DNA of 64,000 bases from Gentiana macrophylla. Its lineage: Eukaryota; Streptophyta; Magnoliopsida; Gentianales; Gentianaceae. Made by a program: the position numbers and the translations under genes. Shown here piece by piece: positions 63,263 through 64,000 of this stretch (within the stretch, counting starts at the first letter, position 1; each line of letters opens with the position of its first letter). Under the pieces are notes generated by a model. The model searched no databases, had not been told where the DNA came from, and saw only the letters and a list, made by a program, of their open reading frames with translations. The stretch lies in contig JAOBSW010000547.1 in the NCBI GenBank assembly GCA_026214975.1, positions 1 to 64,000 of the forward strand. The letters are read 5' to 3'.

Positions 63263-64000
63263 CAAAACAAATTAATTAAGTTTAGGTACCCAACACAATT
63301 TGGGTCCATACCTGTTAGCAGTCATGCCTCCTACTCCAAGTGTATATCCAAATGGTCTTCTTTTTGGATAGTTAAAGTCATCAACTTCATATATATAAGG
63401 CATGGCAGAATAGCTTTCAGTATTTCTACTGAAGTTATTCTGATACTTTTCTCTACTTTTTGGTGCATTTGCATCCTTCTTCACTTTCCAATATGCAGTG
63501 GGAAACCTGACTTGCTTCATGTGTCTAGGAACATATCTAGTTTGATTTTTCTTAAACACATGATGCATATTATGAAATGGTTTCTTCTTGTATTTTGGAG
63601 GTGTAACATTCCAATCATCCTCTGAAGGATAAAGTCTTCCTTTGCCTTTCAGAAAGTCCTTGCTTTTGATTGACTTGATTGATGATTTAGTCTGCTGTTT
63701 TACTACACTGGGTTTTGACTTCACCGGTACCGGATGAGTGGTTGAAATCATGGTCTGTCCCTTTCTGAGTTTTGGTTCAATGTTGATCCTGGATTCAGAA
63801 TTGTGTTGACCATTGTTTCTACTCTCATCCCGATCATAGTAGCAAGACTGACACAGATCCAAACCTTTTGAGGGTTTGTAAACCGGTCCATTTGTTATCT
63901 TAACTGGTAGGGGGATTTTCTCAACTGATCTGTCAACAACAAATGTACGAACCTCTGCTGTTTGTTGATCATTTGAGTAGATCTCTTTACTAGTTAGTTC
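63263..64000 (-). pseudogene. Copia-B gag C-terminal part (runs off the window)
   Basis: 196 codons open at 63862-63272: basic, Lys/Ser-rich (KSKPSVVKQQTKSSIKSIKSKDFLKGKGRLYPSEDDWNVTPP), equivalent to the FPTDEDWNIP segment of Copia-A1. It ends YGPKLCWVPK just before the protease. CQSCYYDRDESRNNGQH at the start of the open frame holds a C-x2-C but not a full zinc knuckle. 63863-64000 continues in another frame. Confidence 0.8.

Larger units (their letters stand above)
23495..64000 (-). mobile_element. Copia-B: second Sirevirus-like element, interrupted by the Gypsy nest
   Basis: On the minus strand, gag, protease and the integrase N-terminus lie at 64000-62597. The integrase core, RT, RNase H, env-like ORF and 3' LTR lie at 29442-23495. 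The two parts are joined logically by the 5-bp duplication AGTAG at 62592-62596 and 29443-29447 around Gypsy-1. It is inserted in the RT of Copia-A2; its 5' LTR lies right of the window. Its family is represented also by the solo LTR at 15252. Confidence 0.92.

Noticed and set aside
1..64000. Host protein-coding genes, tRNA or rRNA genes
   Set aside because: Every convincing coding segment belongs to an LTR element or the gag-like remnant; no tRNA cloverleaf or rRNA-like sequence was recognised by eye.

Overview
The window is plant nuclear DNA, almost certainly from an angiosperm with large heterochromatic blocks. It is filled nearly end to end by LTR retrotransposons. The evidence is Copia elements with a tRNA-iMet primer site, kb-long LTRs and an extra ORF after pol (Sirevirus-like), and Gypsy elements with a tRNA-Asp primer site (Athila-like). 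I found no host housekeeping gene, no rRNA or tRNA gene and no CRISPR array. Species cannot be told from the sequence.

Layout. (1) 1-13103: Copia-A1 on the minus strand, its 3' LTR cut by the window edge, with broken gag, protease, integrase, RT, RNase H and env-like ORF. (2) 13104-17694: remnant of an intron-containing gag-like gene ('putative gypsy type transposon' family), interrupted by a solo Copia-B LTR (15252-16636, 5-bp target duplication). (3) 17695-23494: Copia-A2, same family as A1 but on the plus strand, cut off inside RT. (4) 23495-64000: Copia-B on the minus strand, inserted in the A2 RT and running off the right edge. (5) 29448-62591: Gypsy-1, inserted in the Copia-B integrase (target duplication AGTAG on both sides). 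Its left end is chimeric: a truncated Gypsy-1 LTR is followed by the tail and LTR of a second, related family (Gypsy-X). (6) 36290-44277: Gypsy-NA, a non-autonomous minus-strand element with no RT or integrase, inserted between protease and RT of Gypsy-1 (duplication AAGAT). (7) 48695-60172: Gypsy-2, the best-preserved element, inserted in the 3' noncoding region of Gypsy-1 (GAAAG/AAAAG). The nest is four levels deep: A2 < B < Gypsy-1 < Gypsy-NA and Gypsy-2.

The most interesting content is noncoding structure shared by the Gypsy elements. First, a perfect hairpin with covarying arms ends exactly 4 nt before the polypurine tract in four elements, and in Gypsy-2 it is repeated before a second, internal polypurine tract. 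Second, arrays of a 12-bp dyad (RRACG-NN-CGTYY) are phased at about 20 and 50 bp; they lie 33-35 bp upstream of the TATA box in two elements and between primer site and gag in two. Third, a 6-bp-stem hairpin with loop AGGCAR and covarying stem follows the main ORF. These occur in coding and non-autonomous elements alike, which suggests cis signals used by the replication machinery or by host regulation.

Nearly every coding region carries frameshifts or stops. Many lie at CAG/CTG trinucleotides that have become CG or CGA, so part of the damage may be a sequencing-consensus artefact rather than decay.
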